A stretch of 11,845 nucleotides of DNA, taken from positions 1 through 11,845 of the forward strand of contig JAPUFN010000364.1 in NCBI GenBank assembly GCA_027293665.1, written 5' to 3'. The DNA comes from Gammaproteobacteria bacterium (GTDB lineage Bacteria > Pseudomonadota > Gammaproteobacteria > Pseudomonadales > Azotimanducaceae). The position numbers and the translations under genes are program-made. The notes beneath the pieces are model-generated. The model was not told where the DNA came from, searched no databases, and saw only the letters and a list, made by a program, of their open reading frames with translations. Within the stretch, counting starts at the first letter, position 1, and each line of letters starts with the position of its first letter. Positions 1 through 6,676 of this stretch are shown piece by piece.

Positions 1-1
1 A

Positions 2-448
2 ATGATTGGCTGGCGTGTCGGCTGGATCGTGGGGCCTGCTGAGATCCTCGCCGATGTTGCCCGGGTGAGCATAAGCAATGTGGTCTGTCAGACAGGGATT
101 GCGATGGGTGCCGTGGCGACTGCGATCACGAGTGGTGATGACGGTATTGCTGAGAGTGTCAGCGAGTTGCAGAGGCGTCGCGATGTGCTGCTCGCCGAAC
201 TCAGCGACTATACAATAATTCCGCCGCACGGTGGCTGGTCGCTGCTGGTGGATGTGTCAGGACTTGGTCTAGACGGCGCGGCCGCGTCAGAATTGTTGCT
301 GCGCAAAGGCAAGATCGCAGCGACACCGATGGTGAACTGGGGCGGTGTGAGTTGTGCCAACTACCTGCGGCTCGTTTTTGCCAATGAACCCGTCGACCGA
401 TTGCACGGAATCAGGGAGCGATTTCAAACCGCGTTTCTTGATCTTTAG
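2..448 (+). CDS. PLP-dependent aminotransferase class I/II, C-terminal part
   Basis: The last 148 residues of a fold-type I, pyridoxal-phosphate-dependent aminotransferase; the 5' part lies outside the window, so the Met at base 2 is probably internal. It opens with MIGWRVGW, matching the conserved segment just after the PLP lysine in class I/II enzymes, where the Arg contacts the cofactor phosphate. The lysine itself would be just upstream and is not seen. Near the end, NYLRLVFAN carries the Arg (residue 123 here) that in this family binds the substrate carboxylate. The small C-terminal domain between them looks intact, ending in a normal TAG. The amino-acid specificity cannot be read from this fragment. 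It converges on the pyrophosphatase gene with 15 bases between stops. Family assignment is firm; substrate is unknown. Confidence 0.85.
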   Translation: MIGWRVGWIVGPAEILADVARVSISNVVCQTGIAMGAVATAITSGDDGIAESVSELQRRRDVLLAELSDYTIIPPHGGWSLLVDVSGLGLDGAAASELLLRKGKIAATPMVNWGGVSCANYLRLVFANEPVDRLHGIRERFQTAFLDL

Positions 449-463
449 CCCGCGAGCAGAACC

Positions 464-1072
464 CTAGGAACTCAGGAAATGGCTGTGATAATCCGCCACG
501 GCGGCCGCAATCACGGCAAGCGCCCGTGCCCGATCGTAAGGCTCTCCCACTGAGACGAGCGGTGCTTCATCCACGAGCGTCTTATACGTGGAGAAATAGT
601 GGCGCAAGCGACCGACGAGTTGTTGCGGCAGTTCAGCAATGTCCACGATGTCAGCCCAGATTTCATCCGCATCCAGCACGGCAATGATTTTGTCGTCGGC
701 TTCGCCGCCATCGAGCATCGGCAGGCCACCCACCACCCGGGCGCTCAGGATGACTTCTGCCCGGGAAATGGGACGTTCGCTGAGCACGCAGATATCGAGC
801 GGGTCGCCGTCTCCGCGATCGGCATCGGGCATCAGTGCGGCGACCTTTTCTGCACAGTAGGTCTTTGGTATGAAGCCATAGAGGGTCGGTGGTAATGAGG
901 ACGTCTTATGTGGCCGGTCGACCCGCAGGTAACCGGTAACTTTGTCGACTTCGTACTTCACAAGATCAAACGGCGTGATTTCGATGAATGCGGTCACGAT
1001 GCCGCTCGTGGTATCGCCTGTCTCGAGTCCATGCCAGGGGTGTGGCCGCCAGTTCAGGAATTTCTCTGTCAT
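464..1072 (-). CDS. ppa: Inorganic pyrophosphatase (family I)
   Basis: Cytosolic enzyme that hydrolyses pyrophosphate to two phosphates, pulling biosynthetic reactions forward. The 202-residue product carries the family I active-site set in order: E31, K39 and E41 (KYEVDK), R53, Y65 (LYGFIP), the signature DGDPLD with D88, D90 and D93, then D121, D126 and K128, and Y163-K164. These correspond to known metal- and phosphate-binding residues of the E. coli enzyme. It is longer than E. coli Ppa (about 175) because of an N-terminal tryptophan- and histidine-containing segment (NWRPHPWHG) and an insert between YGFIP and DGDPLD; this longer type occurs in several bacterial groups. The frame is open for 28 more codons up to 1156, but I start at 1072 because the extra residues look unlike the family. 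No clear Shine-Dalgarno is seen. It diverges from the lumazine synthase-like gene across 144 bases. Confidence 0.95.
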   Translation of the reverse strand: MTEKFLNWRPHPWHGLETGDTTSGIVTAFIEITPFDLVKYEVDKVTGYLRVDRPHKTSSLPPTLYGFIPKTYCAEKVAALMPDADRGDGDPLDICVLSERPISRAEVILSARVVGGLPMLDGGEADDKIIAVLDADEIWADIVDIAELPQQLVGRLRHYFSTYKTLVDEAPLVSVGEPYDRARALAVIAAAVADYHSHFLSS

Positions 1073-1141
1073 CGTTCTAACGTCAGGCCGTGTCGGGGAA
1101 AACGATACTCGCGCCCCCGCGCAGGCGCTAGCGATATCAGA

Positions 1142-1159
1142 CCTCACACCCCTCACACC
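1142..1159. repeat. Perfect 9-base tandem repeat in the ppa/ribH-like divergent spacer
   Basis: Two adjacent identical copies of CCTCACACC lie in the spacer between the divergent ppa and lumazine synthase-like starts. Function is unknown; two copies of so short a unit may be chance, but the site sits where regulators of either gene could bind. Confidence 0.5.
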
Positions 1160-1216
1160 GGAAGCCGCAATCCGGTATCCTGCCGCACCTCGAAGAATTT
1201 AGGTTGGGACTGGGTC

Positions 1217-1702
1217 ATGGCGAAGACGGTGGTTGACCTCAGCGGGCTTCCGAAAATCGAGAACCCGGGCAGGATTGCGATCCTGAAATCGAAGTGGTAC
1301 CCGGAAATAGTCGACGCCCTGGCGCAGACGTGTGAAGGGGTACTACGCAAGCAAGGCTTCGAGCAGGTCGACGTTCACACGCTGCCGGGATCGCTCGAAT
1401 TGCCGCTCGCTGCTGCCGACCTCCTTGCCGTCGATAAGCAGGGGGAAATCGATGCCGTGATCTGTTTCGGAGTGATTCTCAAAGGCGAGACCCTGCACTT
1501 CGAGATGATCACCAATGAATGCATGCGCGGACTTGCGGCCGTGATGTTGCAGTATCGGCGGCCAGTCATCGTCGAAATCCTGCCGGTACTCGAAATGGAA
1601 CACGCAAAGGCGCGCGCCGCGGATGATGAATTCAACAAAGGGTATGAAGCTGCGGCGGCTGCCATCGAGATGATTCACTGGCGCCGCAGCGTTGGCGCGT
1701 AG
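1217..1702 (+). CDS. 6,7-dimethyl-8-ribityllumazine synthase family protein (divergent)
   Basis: By family this should be the penultimate enzyme of riboflavin synthesis, condensing 5-amino-6-ribitylamino-uracil with dihydroxybutanone phosphate. The 161-residue product is the usual length. Visible matches: a substrate-stacking aromatic (W27 in KSKWYPEIVD, where most bacteria have Phe), PGSLELP at 57-63, GVILKGETLHFE with the catalytic-type H94, NECMRG, and R133 aligned with the phosphate-binding Arg before NKG at 140-142. Oddities: the usual G-x-T-P-H loop reads GETLH, and the segment R-A-G-T-K before NKG reads RAADDE, losing a conserved Lys. W27 and the context around it recall RibH2 of Brucella. 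None of ribD, ribBA, ribC/ribE or nusB lies nearby. I start at the ATG at 1217; the open frame back to 908 overlaps ppa antisense and does not look like protein of this family. Family membership is good, but whether it is the main RibH, a RibH2-like paralogue or something else is open. Confidence 0.8.
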   Translation: MAKTVVDLSGLPKIENPGRIAILKSKWYPEIVDALAQTCEGVLRKQGFEQVDVHTLPGSLELPLAAADLLAVDKQGEIDAVICFGVILKGETLHFEMITNECMRGLAAVMLQYRRPVIVEILPVLEMEHAKARAADDEFNKGYEAAAAAIEMIHWRRSVGA

Positions 1703-1717
1703 CCAGCCCGCAAACAA

Positions 1718-2176
1718 TCAGCCTTGTTTTAGTATGCGTTGCTTCTGACGATTCCAGTCGCGATCGCGTTGGCTGGCTCGCTTGTCATGCAACTTCTTAC
1801 CTTTGCCAAGTGCGATTTCGCATTTGACCTTGTTGCCTTTCCAGTACATCGCCGTTGCGATGCACGTGAAGCCTTTCTGCTGAGTTGCTGCAAAAATGCG
1901 AGCCAGCTCCCTGGCGTGCAGCAACAACTTGCGTGTACGTTGCGGATCTGCGATCACATGTGTCGACGCGCTTGATAGCGGAGTGATGTTGGCGCCCAGC
2001 AGCCAGGCTTCGCCGTCACGCAGCAACACGTAGCTATCTACGAGTTGTGCCTTGCCGCCGCGGATCGCCTTCACCTCCCAGCCTTCGAGCACGAGCCCCG
2101 CCTCGAAGCGGTCTTCCAGCAGGTAGTCGTGAGTCGCGCGTTTATTGAGCGCTATGGTGCCGGACCTTGATTTCAT
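1718..2176 (-). CDS. smpB: SsrA-binding protein SmpB
   Basis: The tmRNA partner that delivers SsrA to stalled ribosomes in trans-translation. The 152-residue product aligns along its length with SmpB: the start region TIALNKRATHDYLLED, the OB-fold core EGWEVKAIRGGKAQLVDSY, VLLRDGEAWLLGANITPL, the RTRKLLLH segment, and the basic C-terminal tail GKGKKLHDKR that becomes helical in the decoding centre. The frame continues upstream to 2404, but 2176 is the only Met giving the family N-terminus. A perfect TATAAT on the same strand ends 8 bases before this ATG, so the transcript may be nearly leaderless; no Shine-Dalgarno is seen. It converges with the lumazine synthase-like gene (15 bases apart) and diverges from the NSS transporter gene. 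The ssrA RNA gene itself is not in the window. Confidence 0.97.
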   Translation of the reverse strand: MKSRSGTIALNKRATHDYLLEDRFEAGLVLEGWEVKAIRGGKAQLVDSYVLLRDGEAWLLGANITPLSSASTHVIADPQRTRKLLLHARELARIFAATQQKGFTCIATAMYWKGNKVKCEIALGKGKKLHDKRASQRDRDWNRQKQRILKQG

Positions 2177-2183
2177 CGGAAGG

Positions 2184-2213
2184 ATTATACGGGCTTGCCA
2201 GCGGCCTGCCCAA
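2184..2213 (-). promoter_or_regulatory. Sigma70-type promoter for smpB, close to the start codon
   Basis: On the minus strand TATAAT occupies 2189-2184 (6 of 6), with TTGGGC at 2213-2208 as a poor -35 and an 18-base spacer. Standard spacing puts the transcription start near 2177, one base before the smpB ATG at 2176. The -10 match is seen; promoter activity and the leaderless consequence are inferred. Confidence 0.5.
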
Positions 2214-2288
2214 GTGCTGAGACTCATGGAATCCCACGTCCTTCGGCTTGTGGCGCTCATGACCTTGGGCCACAATGCCCGCCCAACG

Positions 2289-2304
2289 CAATGTTGCATT
2301 GGAG
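2289..2304 (+). promoter_or_regulatory. Shine-Dalgarno of the NSS transporter gene, abutting a small inverted repeat
   Basis: GGAG at 2301-2304 lies 5 bases before the ATG at 2310 and decides that start over the in-frame ATG at 2145. The inverted repeat CAATG-TTG-CATTG (2289-2301) ends in the first G of this ribosome binding site; it could be an operator or a weak RNA hairpin, or chance. Confidence 0.55.
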
Positions 2305-2309
2305 CGAGT

Positions 2310-3671
2310 ATGGCGACGGATACCGAATCAAGACACGGTATGTGGTCCAGCCGCTGGTTGTTCATTCTGGCCGCCGCCGGCTCCGCAGTCGGTCTCGGCA
2401 ACATCTGGAAGTTTCCCTATCTGGCAGGCGAGAACGGCGGTGGTGCTTTCGTGCTGCTCTATCTCGTGTGCATCGCCTTTGTTGGCGTGCCGATCATGAT
2501 GGCGGAAGTGCTACTCGGTCGCGAGGGTCGGCAGAGTCCGATCAACACCATGCGCCAACTCACGCGGCAACATAATCGCAGTGCGTTGTGGGTGCTGATC
2601 GGCTGGGCAGGCGTCGTGGCAGGGTTCCTCATACTGTCTTACTACGTGGTGATTGCGGGCTGGTCTCTGTTCTACATTGGCCAGATGGCCAGTGGTGCGC
2701 TGGAAGGCGCCACCGGGGCACAGGCGGATGCGCTCTTCAATGATTTTCTCGCCGACCCGTGGCAGATGATCATGTGGCAGACCATATTCATGGTGTTGAC
2801 CGTCTACATCATCTCGCGCGGTGTCGTTAAAGGAATTGAAACGGCCATTCGCTGGTTCATGCCGACACTGTTCGTGTTGTTGTTCGTACTCCTTGGCTAT
2901 GCCGTCACCTCGGATGGCTGGGCGCAAGGTGTCGATTTCATGTTTGGTCTCGATTTTGCCTCGCTGGATGGCAACTCTGTGCTGGTCGCGTTAGGCCAGG
3001 CATTTTTCACCTTGAGTCTCGGCATGGGAGCGATGATGGCCTATGGCGCTTACGTGCCGAATAGCGCACCCATCGGATCGACGGTGGTCATCATTGCTCT
3101 TCTGGATACCGTGGTTGCCGTAGCCGCCGGATTGGTGATTTTCCCGATCGTGTTTGCCAATGGTCTGGAGACTGGCCAGGGTCCCGGACTCATGTTCGTC
3201 ACGATCCCTCTTGCCTTCGGCCAGATGCCGTTGGGTATCGTGTTTGGCACTATCTTTTTCGTGCTGGTGAGTTTCGCAGCGATTACTTCAGCCATCTCCA
3301 TCAGCGAGCCGGCGCTTGCGTACCTGGTCGAAGAGTACAATGCGAAACGCTCGCGCGTTGCCATATCCCTGGGTGTCATCTGCTGGGTGTTGGGGATCGG
3401 CACGGTGCTTTCGTTCAATCATTGGGCGGACGTTCACATCGTAGGCAACATGACCTACTTTGATTTTGTTGACTATGTTTCACAAAATATCATGCTGCCG
3501 CTTGGCGGCATGTTCATTGCCTTGTTTGCCGGTTGGGCTCTGCCTAAGACGGTAATCGGGGCTCAACTGGGCATCGACGACGGATGGCTCTCTGTTTTGT
3601 GGAAGATCGTGTGCGGAATAGTTGCACCGGTAGCAGTGTTGATCGTCTTTCTCGGCGTTCTCTTCGGCTGA
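2310..3671 (+). CDS. Sodium-dependent transporter, NSS (neurotransmitter:sodium symporter) family
   Basis: Inner-membrane symporter of the LeuT/MhsT family that couples Na+ entry to uptake of an amino acid or related amine; substrate cannot be read. The 453-residue product shows the broken TM1 with its signature GSAVGLGNIWKFPY (about residues 24-37) followed by ENGGGAF, the TM1 stretch that carries sodium and substrate ligands in LeuT; the Asn of GLGN aligns with the LeuT Na1 ligand. The TM6 core reads FFTLSLGMGAMM, and TM8 carries ITSAISISEP with the adjacent Thr-Ser of the Na2 site. Length and the single terminal hydrophobic helix after DDGWLSVLWK suggest the bacterial form with about 11 helices, as in MhsT, rather than 12. 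ratA follows after 9 bases on the same strand, so the two are probably cotranscribed. In the layouts I know from E. coli and Pseudomonas, smpB and ratA are neighbours with no transporter between. Confidence 0.93.
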   Translation: MATDTESRHGMWSSRWLFILAAAGSAVGLGNIWKFPYLAGENGGGAFVLLYLVCIAFVGVPIMMAEVLLGREGRQSPINTMRQLTRQHNRSALWVLIGWAGVVAGFLILSYYVVIAGWSLFYIGQMASGALEGATGAQADALFNDFLADPWQMIMWQTIFMVLTVYIISRGVVKGIETAIRWFMPTLFVLLFVLLGYAVTSDGWAQGVDFMFGLDFASLDGNSVLVALGQAFFTLSLGMGAMMAYGAYVPNSAPIGSTVVIIALLDTVVAVAAGLVIFPIVFANGLETGQGPGLMFVTIPLAFGQMPLGIVFGTIFFVLVSFAAITSAISISEPALAYLVEEYNAKRSRVAISLGVICWVLGIGTVLSFNHWADVHIVGNMTYFDFVDYVSQNIMLPLGGMFIALFAGWALPKTVIGAQLGIDDGWLSVLWKIVCGIVAPVAVLIVFLGVLFG

Positions 3672-3680
3672 TCCAGTCAG

Positions 3681-4139
3681 ATGACCACTCAGGTCAACCG
3701 ATCTGCACTGCTGCCTTATCCGGCAGAATCGGTATTCGCCATCGTCAACGATGTGGCGAAGTATCCGGAGTTCCTGCCCTGGTGTTCGGCTGTCGACATC
3801 CTGCAGGCAAACGACCGGGAGATTGTCGCTGAGTTGTCGCTGAAGGCGCGTGGCGTGCAACAGACATTCACGACTCGAAACATTCTCACACCACCGGAAA
3901 AAATCGAATTACAGCTCGTTGCCGGTCCGTTCGAAGAATTGTCAGGCAGTTGGTGTTTCAAAAAGCTGGGTGATGATGAAGGGTGCCGCGTTGAGCTGCT
4001 CCTGAATTTTCAGCTCAGCGGCGTGCGCTCTCTGCTCGGTGCAAGTTTCATCAGATCGCCTTTTGCAAAAGTCTTCACCGGTGCGGCAGACAAGATGGTG
4101 GATGCGTTTTGTGAGCGGGCAAACGAGCTGTTGGGCTGA
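3681..4139 (+). CDS. ratA: RatA/COQ10-like START-domain protein (SRPBCC)
   Basis: A 152-residue single-domain protein of the polyketide cyclase/START (SRPBCC) fold. It matches RatA of E. coli and mitochondrial Coq10: RSALLPYPAESVFAIVNDV at the N-terminus, the typical YPEFLPWCSAV (about 28-38), a beta-rich middle, LLNFQLSGVRSLLG, and the long C-terminal helix FTGAADKMVDAFCERANELL that lines the lipid pocket in this fold. E. coli RatA has been reported to inhibit 70S assembly, whereas Coq10 proteins bind ubiquinone; the second role fits conservation in a housekeeping locus at least as well. It sits 9 bases after the transporter gene and 7 bases before rnfH. No strong ribosome binding site is seen, which would fit translational coupling to the upstream gene. 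Confidence 0.92.
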   Translation: MTTQVNRSALLPYPAESVFAIVNDVAKYPEFLPWCSAVDILQANDREIVAELSLKARGVQQTFTTRNILTPPEKIELQLVAGPFEELSGSWCFKKLGDDEGCRVELLLNFQLSGVRSLLGASFIRSPFAKVFTGAADKMVDAFCERANELLG

Positions 4140-4146
4140 AGTCCGC

Positions 4147-4416
4147 GTGCACATAGAAGTCGTCTATGCACTCAGCGATCAGCAACACCTCGTGCATGTC
4201 GAACTGCCGGATACGGCTACTGTGGATTCGGCGCTGCAAGCGGTACAACGCGTTGCACCGTTCAGCGAATTGAATCTGGCGGAGGTGACGGTTGGTATCT
4301 TTGGCCGAATTGCCGAAAGAACGCAGCGCCTGCGCGCGGGCGATCGGGTAGAGATCTATCGGCCTTTGCCGGTAGATCCAAAAGATGCACGCCGCCAGCG
4401 TGCCAGGTCTTCCTAG
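4147..4416 (+). CDS. rnfH: RnfH family ubiquitin-like protein (RatB)
   Basis: An 89-residue beta-grasp protein of the RnfH/UPF0125 family, whose molecular role is not settled; the name comes from linkage with rnf electron-transport genes in Rhodobacter. Family hallmarks are visible: IEVVYALSDQQHLVHVELP at the N-terminus, VGIFGRIAERTQRLRAGDRVEIYRPL, and the terminal PVDPKDARRQRA. It starts with GTG at 4147, 7 bases after the ratA stop; no ATG gives the family N-terminus, and the longer frame from 4039 overlaps ratA. The ratA-rnfH pair is conserved through gammaproteobacteria. Its TAG ends only 3 bases from the bamE stop on the other strand, leaving no room for separate terminators between the two genes. 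Confidence 0.92.
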   Translation: MHIEVVYALSDQQHLVHVELPDTATVDSALQAVQRVAPFSELNLAEVTVGIFGRIAERTQRLRAGDRVEIYRPLPVDPKDARRQRARSS

Positions 4417-4419
4417 TAG

Positions 4420-4884
4420 TTAACCGGCGTCTTTCGTTTGTGTGTTGGGTTCTGCATCGCCGCGCTCAGCGGTCACCTGAGTGGCACCCGTCGACTCCCC
4501 TTCCTGCTCGGAAGATGGCGCGAAGTCACCCGTGAAGTAGGCGAGAAGATCCTGCTCGAAAAACAGCGAGACGTGGACCTGCTCGTTGAAGTAACCGGGA
4601 ACCTCGATGGTGTAGATGTAGTCCCATCTGCTTTCGTTGAATGAATTTCGAAAGATGGGTTCACCCATGATGTAGGCAACCTGGCTGCGCGTCATGCCGG
4701 GTTTCAGTTTATCGATCATTTCCTGGCTCAGGACATTGCCCTGCTGCACAGTCAGTTTGTGAACTCTTGGCAGACTGAAACTTGGCATGCTGAATTTTGG
4801 CATGCTGCAGGCGGTCAGCAGGACACTGGCACACGCAACTGCGATGGTCATCTTTAATGTTTTCGGGCGCCGATTTAATCGCAT
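4420..4884 (-). CDS. bamE: Outer membrane assembly lipoprotein BamE (SmpA/OmlA)
   Basis: Small lipoprotein of the BAM complex, which folds beta-barrel proteins into the outer membrane. From the ATG at 4884 the product has 154 residues: a basic n-region (MRLNRRPKTLK), a hydrophobic core and the lipobox LLTAC, giving a lipidated Cys26 as mature N-terminus. The BamE domain follows (about 48-115): QGNVLSQEMIDKLKPGMTR, SQVAYIMGEP, WDYIY and VSLFFEQDLL match the family's two-helix, three-strand core. Oddities are a three-fold SMPKF-like repeat right after the Cys (residues 27-41) and an acidic, Ser/Thr-rich C-terminal tail of some 35 residues absent from E. coli BamE (113 residues). The frame opens further back at 4965 and 4926, which would overlap recN; a shorter start at 4851 also keeps a usable signal peptide. 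Upstream is recN on the same strand, 61 bases away. Confidence 0.95.
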   Translation of the reverse strand: MRLNRRPKTLKMTIAVACASVLLTACSMPKFSMPSFSLPRVHKLTVQQGNVLSQEMIDKLKPGMTRSQVAYIMGEPIFRNSFNESRWDYIYTIEVPGYFNEQVHVSLFFEQDLLAYFTGDFAPSSEQEGESTGATQVTAERGDAEPNTQTKDAG

Positions 4885-4945
4885 GGTGTCTGGTTTGCGC
4901 TCGTTGTGAGGCCGCGGGCGTCGCATGTTAACGGCTAATGCGGCG

Positions 4946-6601
4946 CTAATGAAGGGCAATATCACGCGCTTCGCTCAGTAGAGTTCGGGCGTAATCCCGT
5001 GATTTGTCGGTGATTCCGGCGCCTGCGAGCATTCGCGCCAACTCATCGATGCGCTCGGCATCGACCAGCGGGGCAATCTGCGTATCACGGTCATTATCCT
5101 TGTGCACCAGCAGGTGGTGTTCACCGAGGGCTGCGACCTGGGGTGCGTGGGTGATGCAGATCACCTGGGTATGTTCAGCGACTGTGCGCAACAGACGGCC
5201 AACGACGTCGGCTGCGGTGCCGCCAACACCGACATCTGCTTCGTCCAGTACCAGTGTTGGCAGCGCACATTTTTTTGCCGCCACGACTTCGATCGCGAGG
5301 CTGATCCTGGCCCGTTCGCCACCCGACGCGATCCGGGACAGCGGTGCCGCAGGATAGTTCGGATTGGTCACACAGAGAAACTCCACGGTTTCCAGGCCGG
5401 TTGCGTTTTCCGCGTCGGAGAATTCCAACGCCAGCGCACCACCGTCAATTCCCAGCGTGTTGAGACACGCGCTCACCGCCGTGGTGAAGTCATCGGCGGC
5501 GTGATGACGTTGCTCGCTGACTTTGCCTGCCAGTACCTGGTAGGCGTCACGCTGGGTTTCGACTTGCGCGCGCAACTCAGCCAGTTTTGATGCGTCGGTG
5601 GAAATGGTCTCCAGTTCGCGTTGCAGGTTTTCGATCAGTTCGGGCAGTGCCTCGGGCTCGATGTGGTGTTTGCGGGCAAGTTCGTGCAGCTGACTCATGC
5701 GTGATTCCAGGATCTGCAGAGCTTGCGGATCGGATTCGAGTGTTTCCGCATAGGTTCGCAGATCCCGCTCGGCGTCGTCACTCAACGCAAGTGCCGCCGC
5801 CAGAGTTTCCCGTGCGCCCTGCAGCGCCGGATGATCGTCATCGATACGCTCGAGTTGCCTGAGCCCCTGGTTGAGTGCGCTGGTCGTTGCCAGCTCGCTC
5901 AGACAGGCCGCCACCGCCTCCTTCAGGCTCTGTACCTGATTCAAACGCTTGTGGGAACGCTCCACTTCTCTGAATTCGCCCGGCTGGGGTGCTGCGGAAG
6001 ATAGTTCGGAGAGCTGATAGTCCAGCAGCGCGGCGCGATCCTGCTGGCTGGCTACCGATTCTTCGAGTGCAGCGAGGTTTGTGAGTGTCGCCTGCCAGGC
6101 CTGGTGTGCTTTGCGGCAATCGTCGAGCAGCGATCTGGCCACGCCGTATTCATCGAGCAAGGCAAGCTGGACCTCGCGTTGCGCCAGGCGCTGATGTTCG
6201 TGCTGGCCGTGAACGTCTATGCAGCTTGCGCTCAACTCGCGCAGCACCTGCAGATTGACCGGCGTGCCGTTCAGAAACGCGCGGGATCGTCCATCGGCGT
6301 TGACGACGCGTCGCAGTAGACAACGACCCGGCTGATCCGGATCGTCCAGGGCAAGGCCGACGAGATAATCCAATGCGGCAGGGCTCCCGGACAAATCGAA
6401 CTCCGCGCTGACGTCGGCACGGTTTGCCCCGGGCCGGATGGTATCCGTCGCCGCACGATCGCCGAGAACGAGGCCCAGAGCGCCGAGTAAAATCGACTTT
6501 CCGGCGCCGGATTCACCAGTAATGACGGTCAGTCCAGACCCGAATTGGATTTCGAGTGACTGCACTAACGCGAAGTCTCTGACGGTCAATGATTTGAGCA
6601 C
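4946..6601 (-). CDS. recN: DNA repair protein RecN (SMC-like ATPase)
   Basis: Cytosolic SMC-family ATPase for repair of double-strand breaks; in E. coli strongly SOS-induced. From the GTG at 6601 the product has 551 residues, matching E. coli RecN (553). Order: N-terminal head with Walker A GESGAGKS (29-36), RCLLRRVVNADGRSRAFLNG, DVHGQHEHQRL, a coiled-coil region (about 170-370) including LARKHHIEPEALPELIENL, then the C-terminal head with ABC signature ASGGERARISLAI (425-437), Walker B with D453-E454, and the switch His of CITHAPQ (H485). The signature and Walker B differ from the usual ASGGELSR and DEVDVGISG. I chose GTG at 6601 because VLKSLTVRDFALV equals the conserved RecN N-terminus; an ATG at 6643 would add 14 residues. 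It diverges from hrcA over 75 bases and precedes bamE on the same strand. Confidence 0.96.
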   Translation of the reverse strand: MLKSLTVRDFALVQSLEIQFGSGLTVITGESGAGKSILLGALGLVLGDRAATDTIRPGANRADVSAEFDLSGSPAALDYLVGLALDDPDQPGRCLLRRVVNADGRSRAFLNGTPVNLQVLRELSASCIDVHGQHEHQRLAQREVQLALLDEYGVARSLLDDCRKAHQAWQATLTNLAALEESVASQQDRAALLDYQLSELSSAAPQPGEFREVERSHKRLNQVQSLKEAVAACLSELATTSALNQGLRQLERIDDDHPALQGARETLAAALALSDDAERDLRTYAETLESDPQALQILESRMSQLHELARKHHIEPEALPELIENLQRELETISTDASKLAELRAQVETQRDAYQVLAGKVSEQRHHAADDFTTAVSACLNTLGIDGGALALEFSDAENATGLETVEFLCVTNPNYPAAPLSRIASGGERARISLAIEVVAAKKCALPTLVLDEADVGVGGTAADVVGRLLRTVAEHTQVICITHAPQVAALGEHHLLVHKDNDRDTQIAPLVDAERIDELARMLAGAGITDKSRDYARTLLSEARDIALH

Positions 6602-6641
6602 AGCTTGACGAGAGGTATCGATTGTCCAAAGATCAGCGCTC

Positions 6642-6670
6642 ATTGTACTAAATGGCGTAGACCAAGTCGT
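6642..6670 (-). promoter_or_regulatory. Candidate sigma70 promoter for recN
   Basis: On the minus strand TACAAT occupies 6647-6642 (5 of 6 to the -10 consensus), with a weak ACGACT at 6670-6665 at 17-base spacing. The start would fall near 6635, giving a leader of about 34 bases to the GTG at 6601. The -10 overlaps the alternative recN ATG at 6643, which argues for the GTG start. I see no LexA box. Confidence 0.35.
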
Positions 6671-6676
6671 AGTCTC

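Noticed and set aside
599..895. Open frames on the + strand opposite ppa, and similar frames opposite smpB, recN, hrcA, grpE, dnaK and dnaJ
   Set aside because: They are shadows of GC-rich coding sequence on the other strand, with no family-like motifs or ribosome binding sites.
908..1216. N-terminal extension of the lumazine synthase-like protein back to 908
   Set aside because: The extension lies antisense over ppa and reads as Cys/Arg/His-rich shadow sequence. The family-like N-terminus starts at 1217.
2145..2309. N-terminal extension of the NSS transporter back to 2145
   Set aside because: It would overlap the smpB start and promoter, while the ATG at 2310 has a proper ribosome binding site and the normal family length.
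3681..4416. ratA-rnfH as a toxin-antitoxin module
   Set aside because: The RatA/RatB names suggest this, but RatA is a COQ10-like START protein and RnfH is a ubiquitin-like housekeeping protein. Nothing here resembles a plasmid-type addiction pair.
6633..6659. CIRCE-like element TCAGCGCTC-N9-AATGGCGTA before hrcA
   Set aside because: The left arm matches 7 of 9 positions but the right arm only 4 of 9, and the two arms do not pair with each other. Not better than chance for an operator known for strong conservation.
6602..6676. LexA/SOS box for recN
   Set aside because: No CTGT-N8-ACAG-like palindrome is present in the spacer. SOS control cannot be claimed from this sequence.
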